From Streptomyces canus 299MFChir4.1 (lineage in GTDB: Bacteria; Actinomycetota; Actinomycetes; Streptomycetales; Streptomycetaceae), in contig NZ_KB911591.1 of assembly GCF_000383615.1 (NCBI RefSeq), positions 80,669-144,668 on the forward strand: DNA of 64,000 nucleotides, written 5' to 3'. Made by a program: the position numbers and the translations under genes. The stretch's first letter is position 1, and each line of letters opens with the position of its first letter. Below, piece after piece: positions 49,715 to 58,215 of the stretch. The notes under the pieces are model-generated. The model searched no databases, was not told the origin of the DNA, and was given only the letters and a program-made list of their open reading frames with translations.

Positions 49715-50701
49715 ATGAGCGTGCGACGACGTCATCCACGTACACGGGAGAACCGGGTCCTGCGGCTGTTGGCCCGTCTGGAGCGGGAACCGCGGCAGGA
49801 CCCGGTGATCGACGGACTGCGGGCGGGGAAACGGTCCCTGCCGCTGGGGCGCGGCCGGGACCTGCTGCGCGGCACGTGGCTGGGACATCCCGTCCACCCG
49901 CTGCTGGTGCAGGTGCCGATCGGCAGTTGGCTGTCCGCCGCCGTGCTGGACGTGACGAAGGGCCGCCCTCGTGAGGCGGGCCTGCTGGTGGGCGTCGGCC
50001 TGGCCGCGGCCGGTCCCGCCGCACTGACCGGTGCCGCGGACTGGGCGGAGCTGCAGCGCCCGCAGTTGCGTGTCGGGCTGGTGCACGCGGTGTCCAACAC
50101 GGTGGCCGTGGGCCTGTACACGGCGTCGCTCGTGTGCCGCGTCGCCGGCCGTACGCGCGCGGGCCGGACCCTCGGCTTCCTGGGACTCGCGGCCGTGGGA
50201 TCAGGCGGCATGCTGGGCGGTCACCTGGCCTACCGGCAGGCCGCCGGCGTCAACCACGCCGAGGCCGTACCCCATGTCGTCAGGGACCGCTGGCACCGGA
50301 TCGGCGCGCTGGACGACTTCCCGCCCGGGCGGCCGGTGCGGCGCAGCGTGGACGACGTACCGGTCGTGGTCGTGCGTGAGACCGACGGGTCGATCCACGC
50401 GCTGGCCGATCGATGCAGCCACCTGGCGGGGCCGCTGTCCGAGGGGACGGTCTCCGACGGATGCGTGCGGTGCCCCTGGCACGGCAGCGTCTTCCGGCTC
50501 TCGGACGGTCTGAACGTCCGCGGCCCGGCCGTCGCCCCGCAGCCGGCCTTCGACGCACGGGTCACCGACGGACAGGTCGAGCTGCGACTGGTTCGGCATG
50601 ACGGGCGGGACGGACGAGACCAGCGAGCCGGGGACGGTCGGGAACCGCATCGGCATCGGAACGAGGCAGGACGGGGATCCGCTCATGGCCACACCCACTG
50701 A
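49715..50701 (+). CDS. DUF2231 membrane domain fused to a Rieske [2Fe-2S] domain
   Basis: About 328 residues. The first 190 are DUF2231: WLGHPVHPLLVQVPIGSWLS, AALTGAADWAE, GLVHAVSNTVAVGLYTASLV, LGGHLAYRQAAGVNH, with about four membrane helices and conserved His residues that could bind haem or metal. Residues about 200-300 are a Rieske domain with DRCSHLAG (Cys/His pair 1) and CVRCPWHGS (pair 2). A Arg/His-rich tail ends GHTH. It probably passes electrons between quinone or haem and an unknown partner. GTG at 49691 is an alternative start. It overlaps the DUF1360 gene. Confidence 0.88.
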   Translation: MSVRRRHPRTRENRVLRLLARLEREPRQDPVIDGLRAGKRSLPLGRGRDLLRGTWLGHPVHPLLVQVPIGSWLSAAVLDVTKGRPREAGLLVGVGLAAAGPAALTGAADWAELQRPQLRVGLVHAVSNTVAVGLYTASLVCRVAGRTRAGRTLGFLGLAAVGSGGMLGGHLAYRQAAGVNHAEAVPHVVRDRWHRIGALDDFPPGRPVRRSVDDVPVVVVRETDGSIHALADRCSHLAGPLSEGTVSDGCVRCPWHGSVFRLSDGLNVRGPAVAPQPAFDARVTDGQVELRLVRHDGRDGRDQRAGDGREPHRHRNEAGRGSAHGHTH

Positions 50702-51230
50702 CCACCACCGCATCGGACGACGGGCTCAAGCCTTCCTGCGGCGCACGGGCCGCGACTACGCGGGCACGGAGGACCGGCCCCTGCGCGGCTACCTCGCGGC
50801 CATGGCGGCGTTCGGCGCGTACACGGCGGGCTGGGCCACCGCGGTACGGCTGCGTGGGCGCCCGCTGCCCGACCGGCCGGAACCCTGGGACGTGCTCCTG
50901 ACCTCGGTGGCCACGTTCCGGCTCAGCCGGCTGATCAGCAAGGCGTCGGTGACCAGCCCGCTGCGCGCCCCCTTCACGACATACGTCGGTCCGCAGGGCC
51001 CCGCCGAACTGCACGAGCAGGCGCAGCCCGAGAGCGGCAAGGAGACCGTGGGCGAGCTGATGACCTGCCCGTTCTGCATGAGCGTCTGGGTCGCGTCGAC
51101 CCTCACCGCCGGTCAGCTGCTGTGGCCCCGCGCGACGCGCGCGGGGATGGGCGCGCTGACGGCGCTGGCCGGGGCGGACGCCTTGCAGCTGGCGTACGGC
51201 GCGCTGGTCGACAAGACCACGGACGGCTGA
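50685..51230 (+). CDS. DUF1360 membrane protein
   Basis: A 181-residue protein with a GGACGGGG ribosome site. Helices near 38-55 and 135-150. The DUF1360 hallmarks are WDVLLTSVATFRLSRLISKA (about 65-85), VTSPLRAPFT and the Cys motif MTCPFCMSVWVAS (about 125-137), which may bind metal or form a disulphide. Function is unknown. It starts 17 bases inside the Rieske-fusion gene, so the two are likely co-expressed and may cooperate. Confidence 0.88.
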   Translation: MATPTDHHRIGRRAQAFLRRTGRDYAGTEDRPLRGYLAAMAAFGAYTAGWATAVRLRGRPLPDRPEPWDVLLTSVATFRLSRLISKASVTSPLRAPFTTYVGPQGPAELHEQAQPESGKETVGELMTCPFCMSVWVASTLTAGQLLWPRATRAGMGALTALAGADALQLAYGALVDKTTDG

Positions 51231-51361
51231 TTCAGAACCCCGCTCATCTGTGGCTCAACTGCTTCAAACGTGCGCAAGTCGCGCTTATGAGTCGTGCTCA
51301 TGGGCACTTGGGGGTCACCCTGGAGACAGGGAGACCGTCGGCACGACCCCGAGGAGCGACC

Positions 51362-52540
51362 GTGGCCATGCGCATCGGAGTAGAGGAGGAATTCCACATC
51401 CTGGAAGTGGAAAGCGGCCTGCTCGTGCCGCGTGCCGGCGCGGTCCTGCGTCGGCTTCCCCGGCGCACCTTCACGACGGAACTGCACCAGTCCACCGTGG
51501 AGTCGAACAGCGGGGTGCACGCCACCCTGGCCGGCCTGTACGCCGACCTCACCAGAACCAGACGGCGGCTCGACGCGGCCGCCTCCTCGCTGGGACTCGC
51601 GGTCGCGGCGGCGGGCACGGCACCCCTCGCCCCCGGTGTCTCCGGACACCCCACCGCCGACGCGCGCTATCGCCACATGGTCGAGGAGTACCGCCAGGTG
51701 GCCGACGAACAGCTCATCTGCGGCGCCCAGGTCCACGTGGACATACCCGACCGCGACACGGCCGTGGGGGTGATGTGCACGGTCTCGCCCCGGCTGCCGG
51801 TGCTGCTGGCGCTGTCCGCCAGCTCACCGTTCTGGCAGGGCACCGACACCGGCTACGCCAGCTGGCGCACGCTGCTCTGGCAGCGCTGGCCCACCGCGGG
51901 CCCGGTCGGCTGCTTCGCCGACGCGGCCCAGTACGACGCCGCGGTGGACGACATGGTCCGGACCGGGGTCATCAGCGACCCGGGGATGATCTACTACGAC
52001 CTTCGCCCCTCCGCGCACCTGCCCACGCTGGAGCTCCGTATCTGCGACGCCTGCCCGCGGGCGGAGACCGTCGTGCTCGTCGCGGGCCTGTTCCGTGCCC
52101 TGGTGACCGAGGCTCTAGAACTGCGCGCGGCCGGTGCGGCGGTGTGCGACGGCCGCCACGAATGGCTGCGCGGCGCCTCCTGGCGAGCCGCCAGGTCCGG
52201 CCTGGAGGGCGCCCTGGTCGATCCCGTGACGCACCGGGAGGCGCCCGCCCCCGACGTCGTACGGGGGCTGCTCGCCCGGCTGCGTCCCGCGCTGGAGGCC
52301 CACGGCGACTGGGAGACGGTCAGCGATCTGACCGAGGCGGCCCTGGCGGAGGGCAGTGCCGCCGAGCGCATGCGGCGCAAGGCGCGGGAAGAGGACCTGC
52401 TGGCCTGCGCCGATCTGCTGATCGCGGAAACCCGAGGCGAGCGGCGGCCCCGCGGGCAGGCTCCCGTCGCCCGCAGGCAAGCCCCGCGCTTCGTCGCGGG
52501 CACGGCGGGTTCCGGTGCCCCGGAGGTCCTGGGCAGCTGA
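51362..52540 (+). CDS. GCS2-family carboxylate-amine ligase (YbdK/EgtA-like)
   Basis: A 392-residue ATP-dependent ligase of the glutamate-cysteine-ligase type 2 family, joining a carboxylate to an amine. GTG start after GAGGAG. Seen: IGVEEEFHILEVESG (about 5-19), the ELHQSTVESNSGVH metal/ATP site (about 40-54), QLICGAQVHVDIPD (about 118-131), WRTLLWQRWPTAGP and LRPSAHLPTLELRICDACPR (about 217-236). The last 40 residues are a disordered basic tail. Most YbdK-like members have weak or unknown substrates. It heads a five-frame run with an amidotransferase, S9 peptidase and decarboxylase, so amide or peptide synthesis is inferred. Confidence 0.9.
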   Translation: MAMRIGVEEEFHILEVESGLLVPRAGAVLRRLPRRTFTTELHQSTVESNSGVHATLAGLYADLTRTRRRLDAAASSLGLAVAAAGTAPLAPGVSGHPTADARYRHMVEEYRQVADEQLICGAQVHVDIPDRDTAVGVMCTVSPRLPVLLALSASSPFWQGTDTGYASWRTLLWQRWPTAGPVGCFADAAQYDAAVDDMVRTGVISDPGMIYYDLRPSAHLPTLELRICDACPRAETVVLVAGLFRALVTEALELRAAGAAVCDGRHEWLRGASWRAARSGLEGALVDPVTHREAPAPDVVRGLLARLRPALEAHGDWETVSDLTEAALAEGSAAERMRRKAREEDLLACADLLIAETRGERRPRGQAPVARRQAPRFVAGTAGSGAPEVLGS

Positions 52541-52622
52541 CCCGGCTCCGAGTGGCGCGCGTCCGGCTGCCTCACCCGTCCGTCCGTCACTCGACAACAA
52601 TCCCCGAGGAGAGGTTTCGTTC

Positions 52623-52733
52623 ATGTCCAGCAATTCCGCCCGGGGCGCGACCAGCAGGCGCGACCCGGGGTCCCCGTCCCGGCTCGTGGCCGACGGCTCC
52701 TGGGAAGGGGGCGGCGCGTCATGTGCGGTCTGA
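52623..52733 (+). CDS. Possible 36-residue peptide before the amidotransferase
   Basis: An ATG eight bases after GAGGAGAGG opens a 36-codon frame that ends 13 bases inside the amidotransferase gene. The product is Ser/Arg/Gly-rich (SSNSARGATSRRDPGSPSRL, then EGGGASCAV with one Cys). The good ribosome site and the overlap suggest a translated leader that couples to the next gene. A free peptide product is possible but unsupported. Confidence 0.45.
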   Translation: MSSNSARGATSRRDPGSPSRLVADGSWEGGGASCAV

Positions 52734-54505
52734 GTGGTGAGATCCGCTTCGACGGCAGCCGACCCGACCTCGCGGCCGTCGAGCGCATGAGCGACCGGCT
52801 CGCCGCCCGCGGGCCCGACGGCCAGGGCATCTGGACACAGGGCGCGGTGGCGCTGGGGCACCGGCGGCTGAAGATCATCGACCTGTCCGACCTCGGCGCC
52901 CAGCCGATGACCGACGCCGACGGCGAGATCACCGGCGTCTTCAACGGCTGCGTCTACAACTACCGGGAGCTGCGCGGGGAGCTCGGGCGCCTCGGGCACC
53001 GCTTCAGGTCGACGTCCGACACGGAGGTCGTGCTCCACGCCTACCGGCAGTGGGGAACCGCCTGCGTGGAGCGCTTTTACGGCATGTTCGCCTTCGCGCT
53101 CGTCGAGCACCGCACCGGCCGTCTCGTGCTGGGCCGCGACCGGCTGGGGATCAAGCCGCTGTATCTGGCGCCGACCCCGGACCGGCTGCGGTTCGCCTCC
53201 TCCCTGCCCGCCCTCCTGGCCGCCGGAGACGTGGACACCTCCGTCGATCCGGTGGCCGTCCACCAGTACCTGAGCTGGCACGCCACGGTCGCCCCGCCGC
53301 GCACCGTCCTCAACGGCGTGCGCAAACTGCCGCCGGCCACCGTGCGGGTCGTCGAACCGGACGGCAGCCACCGCGACCACCGCTACTGGCAGCCGTCCTA
53401 CACGCGGCGGCCCGAGTACGCGGACATGGGGCCCGACGAGTGGCGGGACGCGGTGCTGGAGGCGCTGCGCACGGCCGTACGCCGCCGGATGGTCGCCGAC
53501 GTGCCGGTCGGCGTCCTGCTCTCCGGCGGCCTGGACTCCAGCCTGATCGTCGCGCTGCTCGCCGAGGAGGGCCAGCGCGGCCTGAAGACGTTCAGCGTGG
53601 GGTTCGAGGCCGAGGGCGGCGAGCAGGGCGACGAGTTCCGCTACTCGGACCTGGTCGCCCGGGAGTTCGGCACCGACCACCGCCGGAGGATGGTGCCCTC
53701 GGACCGGGTATCGACCGCTCTGGACGACGCCGTCGCCGCGATGAGCGAGCCGATGATCAGCCACGACGTGGTCGCCTTCCACCTGCTGTCCGAGCAGGTG
53801 TCCAAAGAGGTGAAGGTCGTGCAGAGCGGGCAGGGCGCCGACGAGGTGTTCGCCGGCTACCACTGGTACCCGGACCTGGCCGCGGTCGCGCGCGAGGAGG
53901 AGCCGCAGAGGTACGCCGAGACGTACTTCGACCGCCCCCACGCCGACCTCGCGGGGATCCTCCAGCCGCACATGCTGCCCGAGGAGGACGTGTCGGGCCG
54001 TTTCGTCAGGGACCACATGGCACGTCCCGGCGCGCAGACCGCCCTGGACGCGGCGCTGCGACTGGACACCCACGTCATGCTCGTCGACGACCCGGTGAAG
54101 CGGGTCGACAACATGACCATGGCCTGGGGACTGGAAGCCCGCGTGCCGTTCCTCGACCACGAACTGGTGGAGCTGGCCGCGGCCTGCCCGCCGGAGCTCA
54201 AACTCGCCGACGACGGCAAGGGAGTACTGAAGGAAGTCGGCCGCAAGCTCCTGCCGCGGGAGATCGTCGACCGGCCCAAGGGCTACTTCCCGGTCCCCGC
54301 CATCCGGCACATGGCCGGCCCCGTCCTGGACCGGGTGCGCGAGGCGCTCGCCGCACCCGAGGCGAAGAAGCGGGGGATCTTCCAGGAGTCGTACGTGGCC
54401 GAACTCCTGGCGGCACCCGACGAGCACCGGACCAAACGCGGCGCCAACGCCCTGTGGCAGGTGGCACTCCTGGAGATATGGCTGCAGACGCACGGAATCA
54501 CGTGA
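52721..54505 (+). CDS. AsnO-type (N-acetylglutaminylglutamine-amide-like) amidotransferase
   Basis: A 594-residue asparagine-synthetase-family enzyme that uses glutamine to convert a carboxylate to an amide. Cys2 of MCGLSGEIRF is the glutaminase nucleophile; GHRRLKIIDLSD and VFNGCVYNYRELR complete that domain (to about 215). The ATP-pyrophosphatase domain has LLSGGLDSSLIVALL (about 266-280). The segment SHDVVAFHLLSEQVSKEVK, then VVQSGQGADEVFAGYHWYP, is the pattern I associate with the TIGR03104 branch that makes N-acetylglutaminylglutamine amide, an osmoprotectant. The usual GNAT/ATP-grasp partner is absent here. It overlaps the peptidase gene by GTGA. Confidence 0.9.
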   Translation: MCGLSGEIRFDGSRPDLAAVERMSDRLAARGPDGQGIWTQGAVALGHRRLKIIDLSDLGAQPMTDADGEITGVFNGCVYNYRELRGELGRLGHRFRSTSDTEVVLHAYRQWGTACVERFYGMFAFALVEHRTGRLVLGRDRLGIKPLYLAPTPDRLRFASSLPALLAAGDVDTSVDPVAVHQYLSWHATVAPPRTVLNGVRKLPPATVRVVEPDGSHRDHRYWQPSYTRRPEYADMGPDEWRDAVLEALRTAVRRRMVADVPVGVLLSGGLDSSLIVALLAEEGQRGLKTFSVGFEAEGGEQGDEFRYSDLVAREFGTDHRRRMVPSDRVSTALDDAVAAMSEPMISHDVVAFHLLSEQVSKEVKVVQSGQGADEVFAGYHWYPDLAAVAREEEPQRYAETYFDRPHADLAGILQPHMLPEEDVSGRFVRDHMARPGAQTALDAALRLDTHVMLVDDPVKRVDNMTMAWGLEARVPFLDHELVELAAACPPELKLADDGKGVLKEVGRKLLPREIVDRPKGYFPVPAIRHMAGPVLDRVREALAAPEAKKRGIFQESYVAELLAAPDEHRTKRGANALWQVALLEIWLQTHGIT

Positions 54506-56586
54506 CCGGCGAGCACTCCGCCCGGCCTCCGCACGCGGCGGCGCCCGTACCGGCGCGGGCCCCCGCCCGCGCCGCAGCCCCCGCCCCGATGGCGTTGCCC
54601 GAGGCAGAAGGCCCCCGGGACGCCGTGACCCGGCTGCGCGCGCACGGCTGCTGGTATCCCTCCGCCGATCCCGAGGGCAGCCGGGTGGCCTTCATCTGCG
54701 ACCGGGGTGGCGTCCCCCAGTTGTGGGCCGGACCCGTGGACGGGGAGGGGATCCGGCTGCTGGACGCCTCCCCGGATCCCGTGAAGGAGGTGTCCTGGTC
54801 ACCCGACGGCCGCTGGATCGCCTACACCACCGCACCGGGCGGCGGCGAGCACTCACGGGTGCTGTGCGTGCGTCCCGACGGCACCGGTCGCCGCCTGCTG
54901 GCCGGTGCCGACCCGGACAGCTCCGCCTACCTCGGCTGCTGGGCCCACGACGGCTCGGCCGTCGCCGTCACGCTCGCCGCACCGGCCACCGCCCAGAGCG
55001 ACGGTCTGTGGCAGTCGGCGGACGCGGCCCCGGCCCACTGGACGGCCCGGGACGGCCCGGCGACCCTCCTCGGCACCACCGCGTACGCCGTGGGGCCGGG
55101 CGGGACACCGGCCACCCGGCCGGGCGGCGGCCTGTCCGCCTACCTGGTCGACCCCGACGGTCTGGCCTCTCCCGTGCTGCTCGCGACCGAACCGGACGCC
55201 CCCACGCTGCGGGTGTGCGACCTCAGCCGCGACGGCCGGCTCGCGCTGCTGCGCCGGGGGCCGCGCGGACGGCGGGAGGCGGTCGTCCGGCGCATCTCCG
55301 ACGCGGCGACGACCTTCACCCTGCGGGTCGCCGACGGGGACCCGTGGATCGGCCGTTTCTCCCCCGACGGGCGGACGCTGTGGCTGCGCAGCGACGCCGA
55401 CCGGGAGTACGCGGCACTGTTCGCCGTCGCTCTCGACGCCGAGGGCGCGCCGTGCGCGAGGACCGTCGTGGCGGAACGCGAGGACAGCGACCTCGAACTG
55501 CTGGCGATGGCCCACGACGGCCGGACGGCCGTGCTCGCCTGGAACATGCGGGGCGCCGGCGAACTCGAGATCGTGGAGACCTCCCCGTGGCGCGGAGCAT
55601 CGGACACCGCCGGACCCGCGCGGCCGGTACCGCTGCCCCACGAGGTCGTCACGCGGATCACGGCGGCCGGGACGGGGCGGCTGCTGCTGGCGCTGTCCGG
55701 TTCCCAACGCCGTCCCGGCGTGTGGTGGGCCCACGAAGGCGTGTCCCTGCTGCGCACGCCGTGGTCCTCCCGGGACGAGGACGCCGTCCCGCCGGGCCGC
55801 CCGCCCGTACGCCCCGTCCTCACGCGCCTCGCCGCCCGGGACGGCCTGCCCCTCAGCGGCTGGTACTACCGGGCCCCGGGACGTGCCCCGAACGAGCCGG
55901 CGCCCTGTGTGATCCACCTGCACGGCGGCCCCGAGGACCAGGAACGCCCGGTGTTCGACCCGCTGTACCACGAGCTGCTCGGGCGCGGGCTGGACGTCTT
56001 CGCCCCCGACGTCCGCGGCTCCGGCGGACACGGCCGGTCCTTCGTCGACGCCGACCTGGGCACCGGCCGCTTCGCCGCCCTCGACGACGTCGCCGACTGC
56101 GCCGCGCACGCGGTCGCGGAGGGCCCCGCGGACCCGACCCGGCTGGCGGTGATGGGGCGTTCGTACGGCGGCTACCTGACCTTCGCCTCCCTCGTGCGGC
56201 ACCCGGACCTCTTCCGTACCGGTGTCGCCGTCTGCGGCATGTCCGACCTGCTGACCTTCTTCGCCGGCACCGAGCCCTGGATCGCGGAGTCGGCGGCGCA
56301 CAAGTACGGCCACCCGGAGCGCGACCGCGAGCTGCTGCACGCCCTGTCGCCGATGAGCCGGATCGACGCGCTGCGGGTCCCGCTGCTCGCCGTGCACGGC
56401 GAGCACGACACCAACGTGCCGCCGGGGGAGTCGGAGCAGTTCGTACGGGCCGCCCGGGAACGCGGTGTCCCCGCCGAACTCCTCGTCCTGCGTGACGAGG
56501 GGCACGACTTCCTGCGCGCGGACAACCGGCGTCTGTTCCGCCGGGCAGCCGCGGACTGGATGGAACGGCACCTGCACCCCTCCTGA
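54502..56586 (+). CDS. S9-family prolyl-oligopeptidase-like serine peptidase
   Basis: A 694-residue cytosolic peptidase. The GTG overlaps the amidotransferase stop; an ATG eight codons upstream is possible. After an Ala/Pro-rich start, a beta-propeller covers about 45-440 with repeated sequences such as VSWSPDGRWIAYTT and GRFSPDGRTLWLRS. The alpha/beta-hydrolase domain has the oxyanion loop IHLHGGPEDQERP (about 470), nucleophile Ser in MGRSYGGYLTFASL (about 554), Asp in VHGEHDTNVPPGES (about 634) and His in RDEGHDFL (about 668). It likely removes or trims residues from small peptides, perhaps the operon's amide product. Confidence 0.93.
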   Translation: MTGEHSARPPHAAAPVPARAPARAAAPAPMALPEAEGPRDAVTRLRAHGCWYPSADPEGSRVAFICDRGGVPQLWAGPVDGEGIRLLDASPDPVKEVSWSPDGRWIAYTTAPGGGEHSRVLCVRPDGTGRRLLAGADPDSSAYLGCWAHDGSAVAVTLAAPATAQSDGLWQSADAAPAHWTARDGPATLLGTTAYAVGPGGTPATRPGGGLSAYLVDPDGLASPVLLATEPDAPTLRVCDLSRDGRLALLRRGPRGRREAVVRRISDAATTFTLRVADGDPWIGRFSPDGRTLWLRSDADREYAALFAVALDAEGAPCARTVVAEREDSDLELLAMAHDGRTAVLAWNMRGAGELEIVETSPWRGASDTAGPARPVPLPHEVVTRITAAGTGRLLLALSGSQRRPGVWWAHEGVSLLRTPWSSRDEDAVPPGRPPVRPVLTRLAARDGLPLSGWYYRAPGRAPNEPAPCVIHLHGGPEDQERPVFDPLYHELLGRGLDVFAPDVRGSGGHGRSFVDADLGTGRFAALDDVADCAAHAVAEGPADPTRLAVMGRSYGGYLTFASLVRHPDLFRTGVAVCGMSDLLTFFAGTEPWIAESAAHKYGHPERDRELLHALSPMSRIDALRVPLLAVHGEHDTNVPPGESEQFVRAARERGVPAELLVLRDEGHDFLRADNRRLFRRAAADWMERHLHPS

Positions 56587-56705
56587 GCCCCCCGGCGGCC
56601 GCACCGGGCGTTTCAGGAAGGCGTCCGCGGTCAACTCGGTGTCCGGACCGAGGGGGCCGTTCGGCTCCGACACCTGTGCGGGGCGGCACGGACTTGGGAG
56701 GAACA

Positions 56706-58169
56706 ATGGATCACTCGCGGGTGCCCGTGCTGGAGGCGCTGGAGGAGTTCCGGCGCCGCAAAGACGTGGTCTTCGGCCCGCCCGGCCACAAGCAGGGCCG
56801 CGGCGTGGACCCGCGGGTGGCGGAGATCGTCGGGCTCGACGTGTTCCGTTCGGACGTGCTGTCCCTCAACGGACTGGACGACCGCCGTCAGTCCCAGGGC
56901 GTGCTCAGCCAGGCACAGGAACTGATGGCGGACGCGGTCGGCGCCGAGCAGGCGTTCTTCTCCACGTGCGGCAGCTCCCTGTCGATCAAGACGGCGATGC
57001 TGGCCGTGGCCGGTCCCGGGGAGAAGCTGCTGCTGTCGCGCAACGCGCACAAGTCCGTGATCTCGGGCGTCGTCGTCAACGGCGTCGAACCGGTCTGGGT
57101 CCATCCCAAGTTCGACCGGGACCGGCACATCGCCCATCCGCCGGAGCCCGACGACGTACGCCGCAGCCTCCAGGAGCACCCGGACGCCAAGGGCATGCTG
57201 CTGATCACCCCCACCGACTGGGGGACCTGCGGCGACATCCAGGGTGTGGCGCGGGTGTGCCACGAGTTCGACATCCCCCTCATCGTCGACGAGGCGTGGG
57301 GCGCCCACCTGCCCTTCCACCCAGGGCTTCCGGCCTGGGGCATGGACGCCGATGCGGATCTGGTGGTCACCAGCGTCCACAAGATGGGCGGCGCGATCGA
57401 GCAGAGTTCCGTCTTCCACCTCCAGTACGACAGGGTCTCGCCGGAGGCGCTCAAACAGCGGGAGGACCTGCTCGGCACCACCAGTGCCTCGTCCCTGGTG
57501 TACATGACCCTGGACGGCTGGCGCCGCCAGATGGTCGAGCAGGGCCACGACCTCCTGGACGCCGCGCTGCGCCGCGCGGGACGGATCCGGCTGGCGGCCG
57601 GGGATCTGCCGGGGCTGCGGCCGATGGGCCAGGAGGTCGTCGAGGAAGGGCTCGCCGCGTCCTTCGACCCCCTGAAGATCGTGATCGACGTACGCGAGCT
57701 CGGGATCAGCGGCATGCAGGCCGCCGAGTGGCTGCGGGCCGAGCGGCACGTGGACCTCGGCGGTTCCGACACCTGCCGGATCAGCGCGTCGATCACACAC
57801 GCCGACGATGACGAGACGGAGAAGACGCTGCTGGACGCCCTGGTCGCCCTCACGGAAGGCGCCGAGTCCATCGAGCGCAGGCCGCCGGTACGCCTGCCGG
57901 AGCCCTCGGCCCTGGAACTGGAGCAGGCCATGCTGCCGCGTGAGGCCTTCTTCGCCGAGGTCGAGCACGTCCCCGCCGAACGTGCCGCGGGCCGCGTCGC
58001 CGCGGAGATGATCAGCCCCTACCCTCCGGGCGTGCCGGCGATCGCTCCCGGTGAGGTCATCACCGACGCGGTCCTCGACTACCTGCGCAGCGGCGTCGAG
58101 CACGGCGTCCTGATCCCGGACGCCGCCGACCCCTCGGTCAGGACGTTGCGGGTGGTGGCGCGGCACTGA
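56706..58169 (+). CDS. PLP-dependent Orn/Lys/Arg decarboxylase-family protein
   Basis: A 487-residue fold-type-I enzyme, ATG after GGGAGGAAC. Motifs: FGPPGHKQGRGVDP (about 21-34), FFSTCGSSLSIKTAMLA, LLLSRNAHKSVISG, ITPTDWGTCGDIQGVA, the PLP-pyridine Asp in IVDEAWGAHLPFHPG (about 198-212) and the Schiff-base Lys in TSVHKMGGAIEQSS (about 226). The C-terminal domain ends YPPGVPAIAPGEVI. Like SpeA-type and small Gram-positive enzymes, it should decarboxylate a basic amino acid, though related proteins have other substrates. It lies 119 bp after the peptidase gene, same strand, and closes the run. Confidence 0.92.
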   Translation: MDHSRVPVLEALEEFRRRKDVVFGPPGHKQGRGVDPRVAEIVGLDVFRSDVLSLNGLDDRRQSQGVLSQAQELMADAVGAEQAFFSTCGSSLSIKTAMLAVAGPGEKLLLSRNAHKSVISGVVVNGVEPVWVHPKFDRDRHIAHPPEPDDVRRSLQEHPDAKGMLLITPTDWGTCGDIQGVARVCHEFDIPLIVDEAWGAHLPFHPGLPAWGMDADADLVVTSVHKMGGAIEQSSVFHLQYDRVSPEALKQREDLLGTTSASSLVYMTLDGWRRQMVEQGHDLLDAALRRAGRIRLAAGDLPGLRPMGQEVVEEGLAASFDPLKIVIDVRELGISGMQAAEWLRAERHVDLGGSDTCRISASITHADDDETEKTLLDALVALTEGAESIERRPPVRLPEPSALELEQAMLPREAFFAEVEHVPAERAAGRVAAEMISPYPPGVPAIAPGEVITDAVLDYLRSGVEHGVLIPDAADPSVRTLRVVARH

Positions 58170-58215
58170 GGAGGTCCTTGCCGGCGATCGCGGCCAGGGA
58201 CAGCGTCCGCGTCCC

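Noticed and set aside
52623..54505. Lasso-peptide locus (short peptide followed by an asparagine-synthetase-like gene)
   Set aside because: The amidotransferase keeps an intact Cys2 glutaminase domain and AsnO-type motifs. There is no leader-binding or leader peptidase gene, and the 36-residue peptide lacks a core-like Gly...Asp/Glu ring pattern.
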